From the NCBI GenBank assembly GCA_014529385.2, contig CM043950.1, positions 82,222,843-82,286,842 on the forward strand: a stretch of 64,000 bases of DNA, in the 5' to 3' direction. The stretch comes from Adiantum capillus-veneris (lineage: Eukaryota > Streptophyta > Polypodiopsida > Polypodiales > Pteridaceae). A program made the position numbers and the translations under genes. Positions 21,533 through 32,394 of the stretch are shown piece by piece. The notes under the pieces are model-generated. The model had not been told where the DNA came from. It was given only the letters and a program-made list of their open reading frames with translations, and did no database searches. Numbering within the stretch: the stretch's first letter is position 1; every line of letters starts with the position of its first letter.

Positions 21533-22871
21533 CACTAGGTTGGTAATGGGACACTTTTATGTCCTGGGACACTTTTATGTCTTGTTAAGTGACCATTTTC
21601 CTTGAATTATGTCAAGAGTTTCAAAATGGATTTTGAGGTGCTATCTGTCTAGAAAGTTGTCTCATGAGCTGAAAAAAACTCGACATTTTTTTGGAATATC
21701 AATTCCATCTTTAACCTTGTCCTTGCACAACATTTCACAATTTAAACTATGTGAAAAAACGGGTCCTGTTTTTGGCTTTTTTTAACTTTTTGCAGCTATA
21801 CCAGTTTAGAATTCATGTTTTTGAAGTCTATAATGCTAGAGAACTATCTTTAGTAGTCCTCAACATGTCCCAATGCTTCTAGGGAGAAATAAATGTTAAA
21901 GTTGTAAGTTATGACCAAATTACAAAAATTGTCAAATCCTATTTTTTAGCCAATTTTAGCTCTTCTATGATTTTTTGGGTGGCTTTCATGATATCCAAAT
22001 GCACTTTTGATTTTCTATGTCGCATATTGTAACATAAAGCTAATATTCCTTTAGTTTTGGGGCACCTAATACCCTATTTTGCATAGTAGACAACGATGGT
22101 TGATTTTTTCAATTATAGAAGAAAACAAAACATTCTAGTATATCAAGTATAGGTTTTTCAATATTGTTAGTTTCTTGTGACAACTACATGCATTTTGTAG
22201 GTAGTAACCATATCTAGTCATAAGGATCAAATTTGGCTAGATATTGAATAGTTTCTATGGGATTCTACAACTCATAATGTTGAACCCAGTGTTTTCATGT
22301 TTGCTGTATTTAGCACTTCATCTTTGTCCCCAAGATTCCCCTTGGTAAGAGATGTATTATTATTTTGACATGCTCCATGGCTCCTTATGAGCGTAAAGGA
22401 AAATAGGGAACTAAGAAAACATGCATATATTATTTGTATTGAGCGTGCCTATAGAAACTTTGGTGATAGGTTTGCAGAATGGTAAAAATTCAACTTTTTT
22501 GTACCCATTTCTTTTGGCAAAACAAAAAATAGTGAGTGAGAAGCAATCATATGTTCTGATCACCAACCCATTGAAGTTAACCAGGGAATTTATCTCAAGT
22601 CCTACAAAAATCCCTAATCTTATTTTTATGCAACAAAACGTAAGAAATGATTGTTTTGATGAAAATGTACTGGTCCATCAACTTTGGAGGCTTGGTGTGA
22701 CCAAAAGATGAGAAATTTTACAAGTTTCTTATTTTTTCCATGTGTAGTAGGCCTTAAACTATAACCTCATGAAAGGATTTTACAAAATGAGTGGATCTTC
22801 TATGGTTTTTGAGGTTTTTTTCAAAACCCTGAAAGGACACTTTTATGTCCTGTTAGGTTACCAACCTAGTG
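21533..22871. mobile_element. TTAA-flanked 1.34-kb transposon, copy 1
   Basis: The ends are inverted copies of CACTAGGTTGGTAA, flanked on both sides by TTAA (21529-21532 and 22872-22875). Removing the element and one TTAA rejoins the protease frame of element A (GI to KKAMDFYVM). A near-palindromic motif GGACACTTTTATGTCC occurs beside both ends; at the left end it is tandemly doubled (about 21549-21584). A second copy is at 39321-40569 with about 5% divergence in the part compared. No transposase is recognisable, so it looks non-autonomous. A TTAA target suggests a piggyBac-like mobiliser, but the termini do not start CCC as is common there. Confidence 0.85.
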
Positions 22872-23191
22872 TTAAGAAGGCAATGGATTTCTATGTTATG
22901 TCTACTAAAGGAAATGGTTACCCACTTATCCTAAGAAGACCATGGCTAATGAAAATGCGAGCTTTGCAAGATTGGGAGAGTGGAAAATTAATTTGCAGGA
23001 ATGAAAATCATAAGAAGGTTGTCTTTGACATGAAGGAGCAACACCACGAGGAGCCCCATGAAGAATCATCTCAAAGTGAGACGGAAGAAGAGTGGACCAA
23101 TAACACTTTAGAAGAAGAAAGTAGTAGCAGCATTACTGAAGAGGAGTCTTCCATTGAAGTCAGAGGGGTAAGGTTTAATCCAACCAACTAG
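22872..23191 (+). pseudogene. Protease end and linker of element A
   Basis: It resumes after the TTAA transposon with KKAMDFYVM, then YPLILRRPWLMKMRALQDW, the second protease motif (usually LGRPWL; here one residue differs). A long Glu/Ser-rich acidic linker follows and ends at 23191. Confidence 0.7.
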
Positions 23192-23209
23192 GAGACCTCT
23201 TATCCAGGT

Positions 23210-23613
23210 TTGGAAGAGGTAGGTTCCCAAGAGAACCAAAATGTGCAAGATGAAGGGATGCTAGAAGGTATGTTGTCTACAACACTTACAAAGGACGAAA
23301 GAGAGGAGTTCAAATTTCTGCTAAATAAGTTTTCTAGGCTTGTTGCTAAAGACTACACCGATGTGCATGGAGTGAATTCTATTCTCAACACAAGATCAAG
23401 CTAAATCCAGAGGCCACACCTAAGGCTCAAAAGCTGCGAAGTCTAGGAGTCATCAAGGAGGAGGCTTTACTTAAGGAGGTAAGAAAGCAGGTTTTAATTA
23501 TTTTAGTGGAGAATTCGAAGTGGGTCTCTCCCGTTGTTGTCACTCCCAAGAAGAATGGAAAGTGGAGGGTGTGTGTGGATTACCGTCGATATAAATGAGG
23601 CAACAAGAAGAGA
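23210..23613 (+). pseudogene. Reverse transcriptase of element A, N-terminal part
   Basis: 23210-23404 encodes the linker DEREEFKFLLNKFSRLVAKDYTDVHGV. After a frameshift, about 23402-23600 gives KLNPEATPKAQKLR, then WVSPVVVTPKKNGKWRVCVDYR, the universally conserved first RT block of gypsy elements. The frame reaches INEATRR, where a B-family solo LTR is inserted. RT continues at 25249. Confidence 0.78.
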
Positions 23614-25243
23614 TGTAATGGAATTTGCCTATTCAATTTGAGAATAGCGGAATTTCAAGAGAGTACTTTCAAGAAATGATTTTGTGAGCATAGCGGGTAG
23701 ACATAATTGAAGATAGCAACATAATCATAGCAATTAGTTAACTTGGCATAGACAATACTTTTGCAAGAGAGAGAGTTTAGAGAACATGACAACAATTAAG
23801 GACCGGATTTATGTGGAGCCGGTCCCCCCTCCAATAGGCATTTGTATTATGATTTCTCCCATAAAGGGAGACTTGTTACAATACAGTCTTTGTGTTCCTT
23901 GTGACCTAGGTGATGCCATGAAGATGGAAGGCTTCATGCACCACAAACATAACATAAACTTGAAGAAAGCTTTAACTATCCCAAGCCTCAGTCCCAAGAC
24001 CTCAAACACCTTCGAAGGTGGAGAGAGCTAGCAGGGAATGAGGGTAGGGAAGAGGAAGAAGAAACATTTCGTAAGAGAAAGAATTAGTTCCTCACTTATC
24101 ATACTCTTGTTGCTAGCATACATAATAGCATAGTAATGAAGAAGAAGGAGATGGCAAGCTTAAGCATTGAAGCATGGCTCTTGGTTGGATTTGCACTCCA
24201 TAGCCAAGAGTGTTGGTGTAGGCTCTCAACCTCTACTTTCTTGGAGAGGGAGCTCTTGCACTTTGCATAGCACACAATGAGAGTGATTGTGAGTGTGTGT
24301 GGGTGAGTATACCCCCTAGGCACCCCCCTAGCTTGCTTGGGTCGACCCCCCCTTGTAGCTCATGCCTGAAGCTCATTGGACCCCTCCAGGCCTAGCCAAT
24401 CACAAGCAGGAGCCATTACAAGCAACATGGGTAGCCTTGGGACAAGTGTCCCCCTTTCCCCTTTGAGAGAGAGGACTTGATAAATGCTAAAACAATTAGA
24501 TAATTCATGTAATTTATCATTGGACCCCTTTGAAGCTTAGCCAATAGGCTTCAAGCAACACATGAAGGTAACATGGGTAGGGGCCTGACATGTGTCCTTG
24601 CTGCCTCTTCAAGTTGGGGCTTCCCTTGTGTGTGTGAGTGGGTGTTCTCTCTCTAGCTCTTAGGAAAAGGGCTCGCCCCCCCTCTTGTAGGAATGATTTT
24701 GACTTTAGGTGATCAAGCACCTTACTCATCAAGCATGACAAAGCACTTGAACTAGGGGGTGTTCCCACAAGCATCTCAGGCAAGCTTCTCAAGGCACCTC
24801 AAGTACCTTAATCATGCAGCAAGTCAAGCACCTCAAGCATGGAGCCAGTCAAGCACCTCAAGCATCTTAATCAAGCACCTCAAGCATGAAAAACACCTCA
24901 AGCATGACAAGCACCTCAAGCAGGACAAGCACCTCGAGCTTGGGCCGGGTTCCCACCTCAAGCTCAGCCCTAGCTTACTTAAGGTCAAAAGGACTTTTAC
25001 ACACATTTATTGGAGGTCTTCAATGAAGCTAATCCTAAGGTCTTATGCTCCATTGGTTAGCCTTTCTCTTTGATAGACCATCTCCCTTTTGGGCCCCTTT
25101 ACATTGGCCCCGTGTTGAGATAGATCTAAAAGCACATACCTATATCTTAACACTTTTTCCCGTTTATTCTCCCACATTAAGTGAAGTGATCAATTTAATA
25201 TGAGAAAATCATTTGGGTTAGTTAGATATTAGATTTTATGACA
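23614..25243 (-). mobile_element. Solo LTR of gypsy family B (TSD AGAGA)
   Basis: On the minus strand it starts TGTCATAAAATC and ends CCATTACA, the same ends as the B LTR at 59928-61259. It is flanked by AGAGA at 23609-23613 and 25244-25248. Excising it with one AGAGA restores a continuous RT frame (NEATRR joined to DHFSLPFQDE), which confirms a clean insertion later reduced by LTR-LTR recombination. Inside is an 18-20-bp minisatellite (24785-24945). Confidence 0.92.
24785..24945. repeat. Minisatellite CAAGCACCTCAAGCATG in the solo LTR
   Basis: Roughly eight degenerate copies of an 18-20-bp unit related to AAGCACCTCAAGCAT. The reading frame through it (H-L-K-H repeats) is a by-product. Confidence 0.8.
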
Positions 25244-25248
25244 AGAGA

Positions 25249-25625
25249 TCACTTTTCCCTCCCATTTCAGGATGAGATACTAAATGAGGTAGCTGGTCAT
25301 GAGAAGTACACTATGTGTGATGGCTACTGAGGTTACTTTCAAATAGGTATCGAATTGGAGGATCAATTGAAAACCACCTTCATCACTCTTTGGGGTTGTT
25401 ATGCTTTTAGATTCATGCCATTTGGATTGACAAATGCTCCTGCAACTTTCCAACGTTTCATGAACATGGTGTTTCAAGCATTCTTTGGAAAGTCAACTAG
25501 GGTGTTCATTGATAATTTCTGCATTTATAGCTTAAAATCATTGCATCTACAAAGGATAGAAGAAGGATTGAAGAAGCTTTATGACATGGGAGGTCACAAC
25601 TCAACCCCGACAAGTGCCACATAGG
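25249..25625 (+). pseudogene. Reverse transcriptase of element A, palm
   Basis: It continues from the solo LTR: LPFQDEIL, then GYFQIGIELEDQLKTTFIT and FRFMPFGLTNAPATFQRFMN, the standard gypsy RT blocks. The catalytic box reads VFIDNFCIYS. The second Asp of the usual F/Y-x-D-D is Asn, so the enzyme would be inactive even without the stops. A stop follows in GY-stop-GYF upstream and others lie near 25625. Confidence 0.82.
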
Positions 25626-25757
25626 TGAGGATAAAGTGATCTTGCTCGATCACAAGGTTTCCTATAAAGAAATTGAGGTGGATCCTTCAAAGGCAAAGGC
25701 TCTACTGAGCTCCCATCACCCAAGAATCTCAAAGAGGTCATATCATTCATTCAAAAG

Positions 25758-26282
25758 GTGATGTATATGTCACGCTTCATTCACTTAGCCTCGGAGTTAC
25801 TTCACCCCTTGCAAAAATTGACACAACAAGTTGAGTTTGTTTGGTCTAATGAGCTTGAAGAATATTTTTGTAACATCAAAATCATTCTGTCAAAATTACC
25901 AACACTTATGCCTCCTTGTTGGGAGTGCACATTCTTTGTTAGCTTTAGTGTTGGGAAAGAAACAATTGGTGCTGTTTTGCAACAACAAGATCCCCACAGT
26001 ACCAGGATGTGACCCATCTACTTTGCTAGTAGGGTCATGAATGCTTTAGAGAGAGGCTATACAGAGGCAAAACTCATGATTCTTTCTCTCATGTTTGCGG
26101 TGAGGAAGTTTAGATCCTACTTGCGACCAAAACCTTTTGTAATTCTCACTGCAAGAAATTTGTTCCCTTGGGTGTCATCTCAAATGAATCTTAGTACTAG
26201 GATCTCAAAGTGGATTATAGAGTTGCAAGAGTTTCAATACTCTTTCAAGGTAGAACATAGTGTGCGTGCAGAATTGGCATGA
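25758..26282 (+). pseudogene. RT connection and RNase H of element A
   Basis: Two overlapping frames: 25758-26012 has YMSRFIHLASELLHPLQKL and GKETIGAVLQQQD, the opening of the gypsy RNase H. After a stop, 26037-26282 in the same region has ERGYTEAKLMILSLMFAVRKFRSYL and ISKWIIELQEFQYSF, its later helices. It would digest RNA in RNA-DNA hybrids. Confidence 0.78.
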
Positions 26283-27040
26283 TTATCACTTATAGGATAC
26301 ATGAAAAGGAGATTAAGGTTCCTAAAGTAAAGACCCTACCATTGCCACCAGTAAAAAGTGTTCTTAATTATTTTACCTTGTTCTTTGATGGAGCTTTTCG
26401 ACGAGCCACAAGTAAAGTAGGGGGAGGGCTAGTATTGCTCAACCCAAGTGGAGAGGTGTTCATGAAAGAGAATGTCAATCTACCAGGCTCAACTAGAAAC
26501 AATGTAGCAGAATACGACACACTACTTCATGTTTTAAAGATGTGCATTTGCCAAGGTATACAACGTCTCATGGTAAAGGGGGATGCACTTCTCATTGTGA
26601 AGCATATTTTAGGCATTAGGGCATGCAAGAATGAAAGCTTAAGGACAAAATTTCATGCTTTTCGTAGGTTGTTTAATCAGTTTGAAGAAGTGCAAGTATA
26701 TCATATTCCTAGGAAACAAAATGAAGATGCTGATTTACTTGCACAACAAGCAATTACATGTGTCGAGAAAGAAGCGCATGTCATCATGGTGGCAGAAGAT
26801 GTCAAGCAACCAAGATACCAAGGATTGGAGTCATTGGCTCCCATTATTGGCTACATTTTGGAGGGAAAGTTTCCACAAGACTTCACAAAAGCTCAAAAGA
26901 GGAGACTCATGAAGAAGGTAAGTCTCTATCTCTTCCTAGAAGGCTCCCTCTATCAAAGAGGGAAGGATCAAGTGTGTAGAAGAGTACCAACTATTGATAA
27001 AATTCTAGCCATTCTAAAAGGTTTTCATGAAGAGGAATAA
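26279..27040 (+). pseudogene. Second (archaeal-type) RNase H of element A
   Basis: After about 35 residues comes FTLFFDGAFRRATSKVGGG, with the first catalytic Asp, then NNVAEYDTLL (Glu), VKGDALLIVKHI (Asp) and RKQNEDADLLA (last Asp). This is a complete set of RNase H1-like catalytic positions, additional to the ordinary gypsy RNase H upstream. A second RNase H between RNase H and integrase is characteristic of the plant Tat group and supports the clade call. This is the longest undamaged domain in element A apart from the integrase. The frame ends in a stop at 27038-27040, about 60 bp before the integrase frame. Confidence 0.82.
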
Positions 27041-27098
27041 TTTCACCCAATAATTAACCGCGAAGAAGATTTTTCTTGCGGGATATGTTTGGCCAAGC

Positions 27099-28271
27099 TT
27101 GCACATGGATGTCCAACATTGGTGTAAAAGTTGTCACAACTATCAAGTAAATGGAAATAAAAGGCTGGTGCATGGTCTGAGGCAAATAGTGCTTGCAAAT
27201 GGACCCTTTGAAAAGTGGGGCATTGATGCTATGGGTCCTCTACCTAGAACAAAGAATAGTAAACTCCACATTCTAGTGGCTGTAGACTACATGACTAGGT
27301 GGGTAGAGGCTCAAAGTGTGGCAAGGGTAAATGGGAAAACAGTGAGTAGGTTTGTCCACACTAATATTTGTTGTAGATTTGGTACACCTCTAGAGATTGT
27401 TTTGGATAATGGTCCAGGGTTCAAGAAGGGTTTACTCACAAAAGTTTGTGAAGAGCTTCACATTCTACATTGTCATAGCACACCCTACTACCCACAATCA
27501 AATGGTTTGGTGGAGAAGGCTAATGGTGTCATTGCAGGCATCATTAGAAAGATGGTACAAAACAAGACAAAGTTGTGGGATGACTTCTTGGATGGTGCCT
27601 TGTGGGCATATCCAACCACAAATAGGGAAGCCACGGATCTCACACCATTTCAATTGGTCTATGGTCAAGAGGCTTTGCAGCCTATCGAGCTCAACATCCC
27701 AACGATACGGCTTCATGACAGAGGTGCACAAGATGATCAAGAGGTATGGATGGATCAACTTCTTACACTAGTGGAGCTTGAGTGGAAAAGAGAAGTAGCT
27801 TACAGGTGCTACAAGAGGAAAGCCACACAAGCAAAAGAAAAGCTTGACAAGAAACTGAAGGACAAAGGAATCAAGAAAGGAGATCAGGTGCTAAGGTATG
27901 ACAATAGACTTGATAATCATTTTGATGCCAAGTTTGACACTAGATGGCAAGGGCCATACATAGTCAAGAAGGCTTTCAATTCAAGTTACTATCAGCTTAT
28001 GGACTTGAATGGTAAAGAGCAATCTAGGAAGGTAAACGGGTATCACTTGATGCCCTATTTGAGTCACCTTCTACCAAAGAATCTACCAAATAACTGTCAA
28101 AAAGAGACTATCTCATGTAAGTTTTGCTACATGAAGCATGAGTGTGACAAAAAACCACACAATGAAAATCCTGTTAAGGGACCAGATATCTTAGAGGACT
28201 CAACAACACTCTCTTGCAAAAGAGGCTATATGATGGTACATGAATATACCATCATCCTGGGGGAGGGCTAA
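27099..28271 (+). CDS. Integrase of element A, open over 390 codons
   Basis: The frame begins inside the zinc-binding domain (CKSCHNYQ, residues 9-16), since the upstream part is shifted. The catalytic core has Asp43 (WGIDAMG), Asp103 (VLDNGPGF) and Glu139 (NGLVEKANG), with exactly 35 residues between the last two, the DD35E spacing of retroviral-type integrases. Then come W-D-D-F-L-D-GALWAY and TPFQLVYGQEAL. The C-terminal part (about residues 270-320) has KKGDQVLRYD and WQGPYIVKKAF, the GPY/F module. The frame stops just before the 3' LTR. It is a complete core in an otherwise broken element. Confidence 0.82.
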   Translation: MHMDVQHWCKSCHNYQVNGNKRLVHGLRQIVLANGPFEKWGIDAMGPLPRTKNSKLHILVAVDYMTRWVEAQSVARVNGKTVSRFVHTNICCRFGTPLEIVLDNGPGFKKGLLTKVCEELHILHCHSTPYYPQSNGLVEKANGVIAGIIRKMVQNKTKLWDDFLDGALWAYPTTNREATDLTPFQLVYGQEALQPIELNIPTIRLHDRGAQDDQEVWMDQLLTLVELEWKREVAYRCYKRKATQAKEKLDKKLKDKGIKKGDQVLRYDNRLDNHFDAKFDTRWQGPYIVKKAFNSSYYQLMDLNGKEQSRKVNGYHLMPYLSHLLPKNLPNNCQKETISCKFCYMKHECDKKPHNENPVKGPDILEDSTTLSCKRGYMMVHEYTIILGEG

Positions 28272-30307
28272 TGATAGACATTTTTCGGCTCTCCGTAACT
28301 GCCATAGTGAGTTACCTCACCCTACCAAAATCACCTAAACATTGTGGCTATCCCTACCATTCATTGTACATAGGCGTGTGTGAGTTAGGGGACTTTCCCC
28401 ATATCTCCCTAAAACCCTCAACTAGCTAGTTGAGCCAAAAAAATAATTAAAAACAAAATCCAAAGTATATTATGGCCCATTGGTGTGTAAATATCTCATT
28501 GTATATGGCCTAAATATAGGGAATTTTCATAATTATTTTGGTATTTATTAAAATAGTTCACCTAGGTGTGCGTTATTTTCTTATATATGCTATGTTTATT
28601 TACTCCCCATTACCATAATATTTTTTACCTATGTATTCTATAAAAAATCATTTCATGCAAACTTCTCTTATTTTTGGTGTGAATCCACTCCAAGGAAAAA
28701 CCTCAAAAATACCTTTCACCATCAGTCATTGGCTTTCACTAAATTCCTATTTCCTACAAGAACTCTTTCTTACCTCCTCTTAATAAATATACATCAATAA
28801 AACAAATGAGGGCCCTCCTCATTTTATTCCTATATTTTCATATGTTTATTTTCTATATATTTATAGCTCACACTATTTTAGATTCCATAAATTGTTTATA
28901 TATACTAGCCTGTCTTTTTTTATCATATCCAAATATTATATTAATGCATAATCCACAACCATGCATACTTTCAAACTTCTAAGAATCAATTAGGTCATGC
29001 TCTCATGCAATGAGGGATCATCTTTGGAGCCTTCACCTTCCATGGTTTCTCTCACCTTCTTCACCATTAACCCCCCCCCCGTCTTACTTCCGTAGATTTC
29101 ATATGAGCTCTACATGTACATACACCATCTCTATGCCTCTCTCTATTACTCCCAAAGTATAATTCCATCTTACCCCTTCTCTATATATATAAAAAATAGC
29201 ATGTAAACCATGCTTAACCTGTGTAAATTAAGAGATCTCATCAACCGAATTGCCATTTTCATCGCGACAATCAACCTTGGCGGCTGTGGCGTAAAGAAAA
29301 GAAGACGAAGAAGAGGATTGATAGTCATTTTGAGAACCTACACAAGTAAGGGACAAGTAAGTCCAAAACTTCTTCAAGATTCACCACCATCACAAGGATT
29401 TCCTCACTTCATTCAACCATCTTACTTCAACCATCCACCTCATTCTACCCATTGTAAATCTAACATTAATTTTCTAGTGATTACTAACACTAACCACTAA
29501 CATACTAACACAAAATAGCCATTGATATAACTATAAAAGACACCTCACCTCAAGACATGTACATAGTAACTCTCTCTCTCTCTGTCTCTCTCTCCTTAAA
29601 ACTCTATTTTCACCTTATCTACCATCAATAATGCTCTCTTTTGAGCCTACAATCCGTGACTCAAGCAGACAAAGGAGGCCCGCAATGTTTTGATATTCAG
29701 AAAAAATCATAATCCTGAGTTGTAAGCTTGTAAATTAGGATTCCCAATAATCTTAATGAGGGTTCTTTAACCTATAAATAGGCCCCTCTCCTTCTTGTAA
29801 AACAACCTCCAATATCTCACATAGCACCCCAACACTCTATGCGTGAGGAGAGACTTAGGAGTAGCAACCACTTTGTGAGCTTCACTTTTGGTGTTTGAGA
29901 AGCTTTCAAGCTACACATTGCAGGTGAGAGAGCGCGAGTTCAAAAATCTCAAAACCACTATTGTATATGTTCCTCCATCATCAATAAATTGAGGTTTTGT
30001 GCATCAAAGGTGTGATTCGACGTTCAAATCTTCGTCCTTCCACTTGTGCAATACAGTTTGTTGAATTCAAGGTGACTTGTGTATTTTGAGTTTCTATCAG
30101 CTGATCTTGTCTTAGAAAGTGTTTTAGTGTGTTTTCATTGCTAATTTTGTGTCCATTGTAAGAGGGTATTGTAGTGAGAGGTCTCTCACACCCTAAGACA
30201 ATGTGTGTGTGTTGGCAATGTTTAGCATTCATTAAGCATTTAGTTAGTTTTGTACAAGCTCAAACAATAGCATCATAGCAGACTATCTCCATTTGCAAGT
30301 CACAAAT
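28272..30307 (+). repeat. 3' LTR of element A, first part
   Basis: It starts TGATAGAC immediately after CTGGGGGAGGGCTAA (a purine tract at about 28257-28269). It aligns with 16823 to about 19170. The roughly 310 bp corresponding to 17585-17900 are missing. A TATA box TATAAATAG lies at 29773-29781. The LTR is cut at 30307 by the Mutator-like element. Confidence 0.85.
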
Positions 30308-30899
30308 GAGGAATTCCATACAGCGAGCAAAGAAAACCGAGCATGTCATTTTTACGAGCGAAAGTAACTTAGTATTGTAACAAAAATTTGTTTTTTAATT
30401 AAGCTTGCTATATTTTCAAGTGAAAGCAGTGGAAAAAAATGATCAATCTGTAGAGGATTGAACGCTCTAGAGCATGAAGGTGATTGTTGCTACAATAAAA
30501 ATTCATACATGATTCAGTTACACAAGCTATTAAAACTCCAGGCACCCCTCTTGCAATGGAAATTACAAGGAATCCAAAAAAATGGCTTATCCAAAGAGGA
30601 TCGTAAACCTTAGCTCAAGACACTGATGCTATGCTGAAACTCTGGCCTCACCCAATCCCTGGAACAACTCCACATTTGCTGGTGCAGCCTGATGCAAAAA
30701 CTCATGAGCTATTGAGTCCATCCCAATTAGGACACAAAAATACACAAAGTACATGTGTTTGCAAGGCACGCATGTGAGATGTTGGTTGTCTCTTTTTTGG
30801 AGACCCTCACCAATACAGCGAGGGATCTGCAATGGTCATTGCATATGTCACCCCCTTTTGAATGGATCCGAGAGTGCTAACATGAAAAACATGTGATAC

Positions 30900-31750
30900 A
30901 TTAGGCACCAATAAAGCCTCTCTCACTAGCTGTGCTTGCATGGTTTAGCCAAATGCTATCTTGTGATTGAAGTCTTTGGTTAATTTTGACCTCCATCTAA
31001 TGAGCTTTCCATCTCTGAATTTAGCATGAAAAGAACTATGTGGTGGTCCGCATTGCCAAGAAGGGTAGTAGTTTGACTTTGTTGCCCCATTATTGCCTTG
31101 CAACACAAATCCATTTTTCCCATGAAAGCAGGCATGTTTCCTCTTCCACAACCCACGTCCCCGGGGCTGGCCCAAGGGGTCCAATAATCATCTCAGCAAT
31201 ATTCCAAGCATGAGTGTTACTCTCATTGCAAAACCATACGCACCCCTCCACAACTCCTCATGGTTTGGCCTCCAGAGCAGGATATTTTCTCCTTCCCCAA
31301 AAACAAGTTGGTTATGAACCTTCCATAACGTACATTGTCTCCAGGTAGAATACCAAAACACATCTTTTTTACGCTAGGCTCTGTGAGTCTAATTGCCCAA
31401 ATTGTTTGAGGCACTTTCTTCTTTGGCCAAAGACTCATAGAGGAGGAAGAATTTTGCTTGACATATGGTACACTCTGAACTGGTGTAGTGATAGTAATAA
31501 ACTCTCATCTATGGCAATCATCTTCAAGAGTTTCATTAGGGCCAATACAGATTGTCCGTGATTTTCACACAGTCTTTTCCCATATCGTATCTCTTTTCAT
31601 CTTTGGAATTGGTATTTGCATTTCTAGAACTGTTGATTGAGTGGCATCACAAAGTTTTCTATTTGACGCACACACTAATTGATTGTTTATAAATCCATCT
31701 ACCGGATCTACCATCATTGGTCTTTTGGATGATTGGATGCCCTTCAAGTA
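30900..31750 (-). other. Possible coding fragments inside the Mutator-like element
   Basis: Minus-strand pieces 31223-31438 (extendable upstream to about 31480 without a stop), 30945-31184 and 31565-31747 encode plausible but unrecognised protein: PVQSVPYVKQNSSSSMSLWP and SVKKMCFGILPGDNVRYGRF in one, HSSFHAKFRDGKLIRWRSKL in another. They are in different frames with stops between them. Mutator-like elements often carry host gene pieces, so a captured fragment is possible, but no family was recognised. Confidence 0.25.
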
Positions 31751-32394
31751 AGCATTGTAGCATACACATCTACAATTTTTTTATCAAGTTTCTTGGGAGT
31801 TGTTAGAGTATCAAGGGTGGCTTTATGCATAAGGACATCCGATATTGACTTGTCTGCACTTCCGCTATTCCCCCCTGCAAACAGGGTGTTTTATGAAAAC
31901 TGAAATGCAATACGCAGAGACCACTTTTGGTAGAGAAGACAATCTCTTGGGAAAAGAAAATAGCAACCTTTTCTTATCTCTGTCGTGCTCTTTACAATGT
32001 GAAGTGTGAAAACAACAAACTTTGGGCAAAAAAAGTGATGAGTATATTTTTTGCCCTCTGATGAGTAAACATACTAAACCCTTAATCAACTTTGAACACG
32101 ACCAAATATGAAAAGTATTATAAATAATTCATACAATTATAGATAAACACAACATAGAGTTGTTTGCATATTTTTGGAAAGGGAAATATTTTTCAAGGTT
32201 CTGTATATTCCAAGGTTAGTGAATGGCATGGAGGTGTCTGTGTAAATGAGGCATGATCATCGCCAACTTGCAGACAACTCAAGGGCTCCCAATTTCACCA
32301 TCCCAAGGTGGAAATTCTGACCTCAACTGATTTTTCTCCCATTACTATGCCATGTAAAGATGCCCATGCAAGTGCTTCTGGAAAAATGTCACCC

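Noticed and set aside
21533-22871. Initially read as a miniature CACTA element because the ends start CACTA
   Set aside because: The flanks match as 4-bp TTAA and not as any 3-bp duplication, and the rest of the ends differ from the CACTACAAGAGG ends of the real CACTA elements here.
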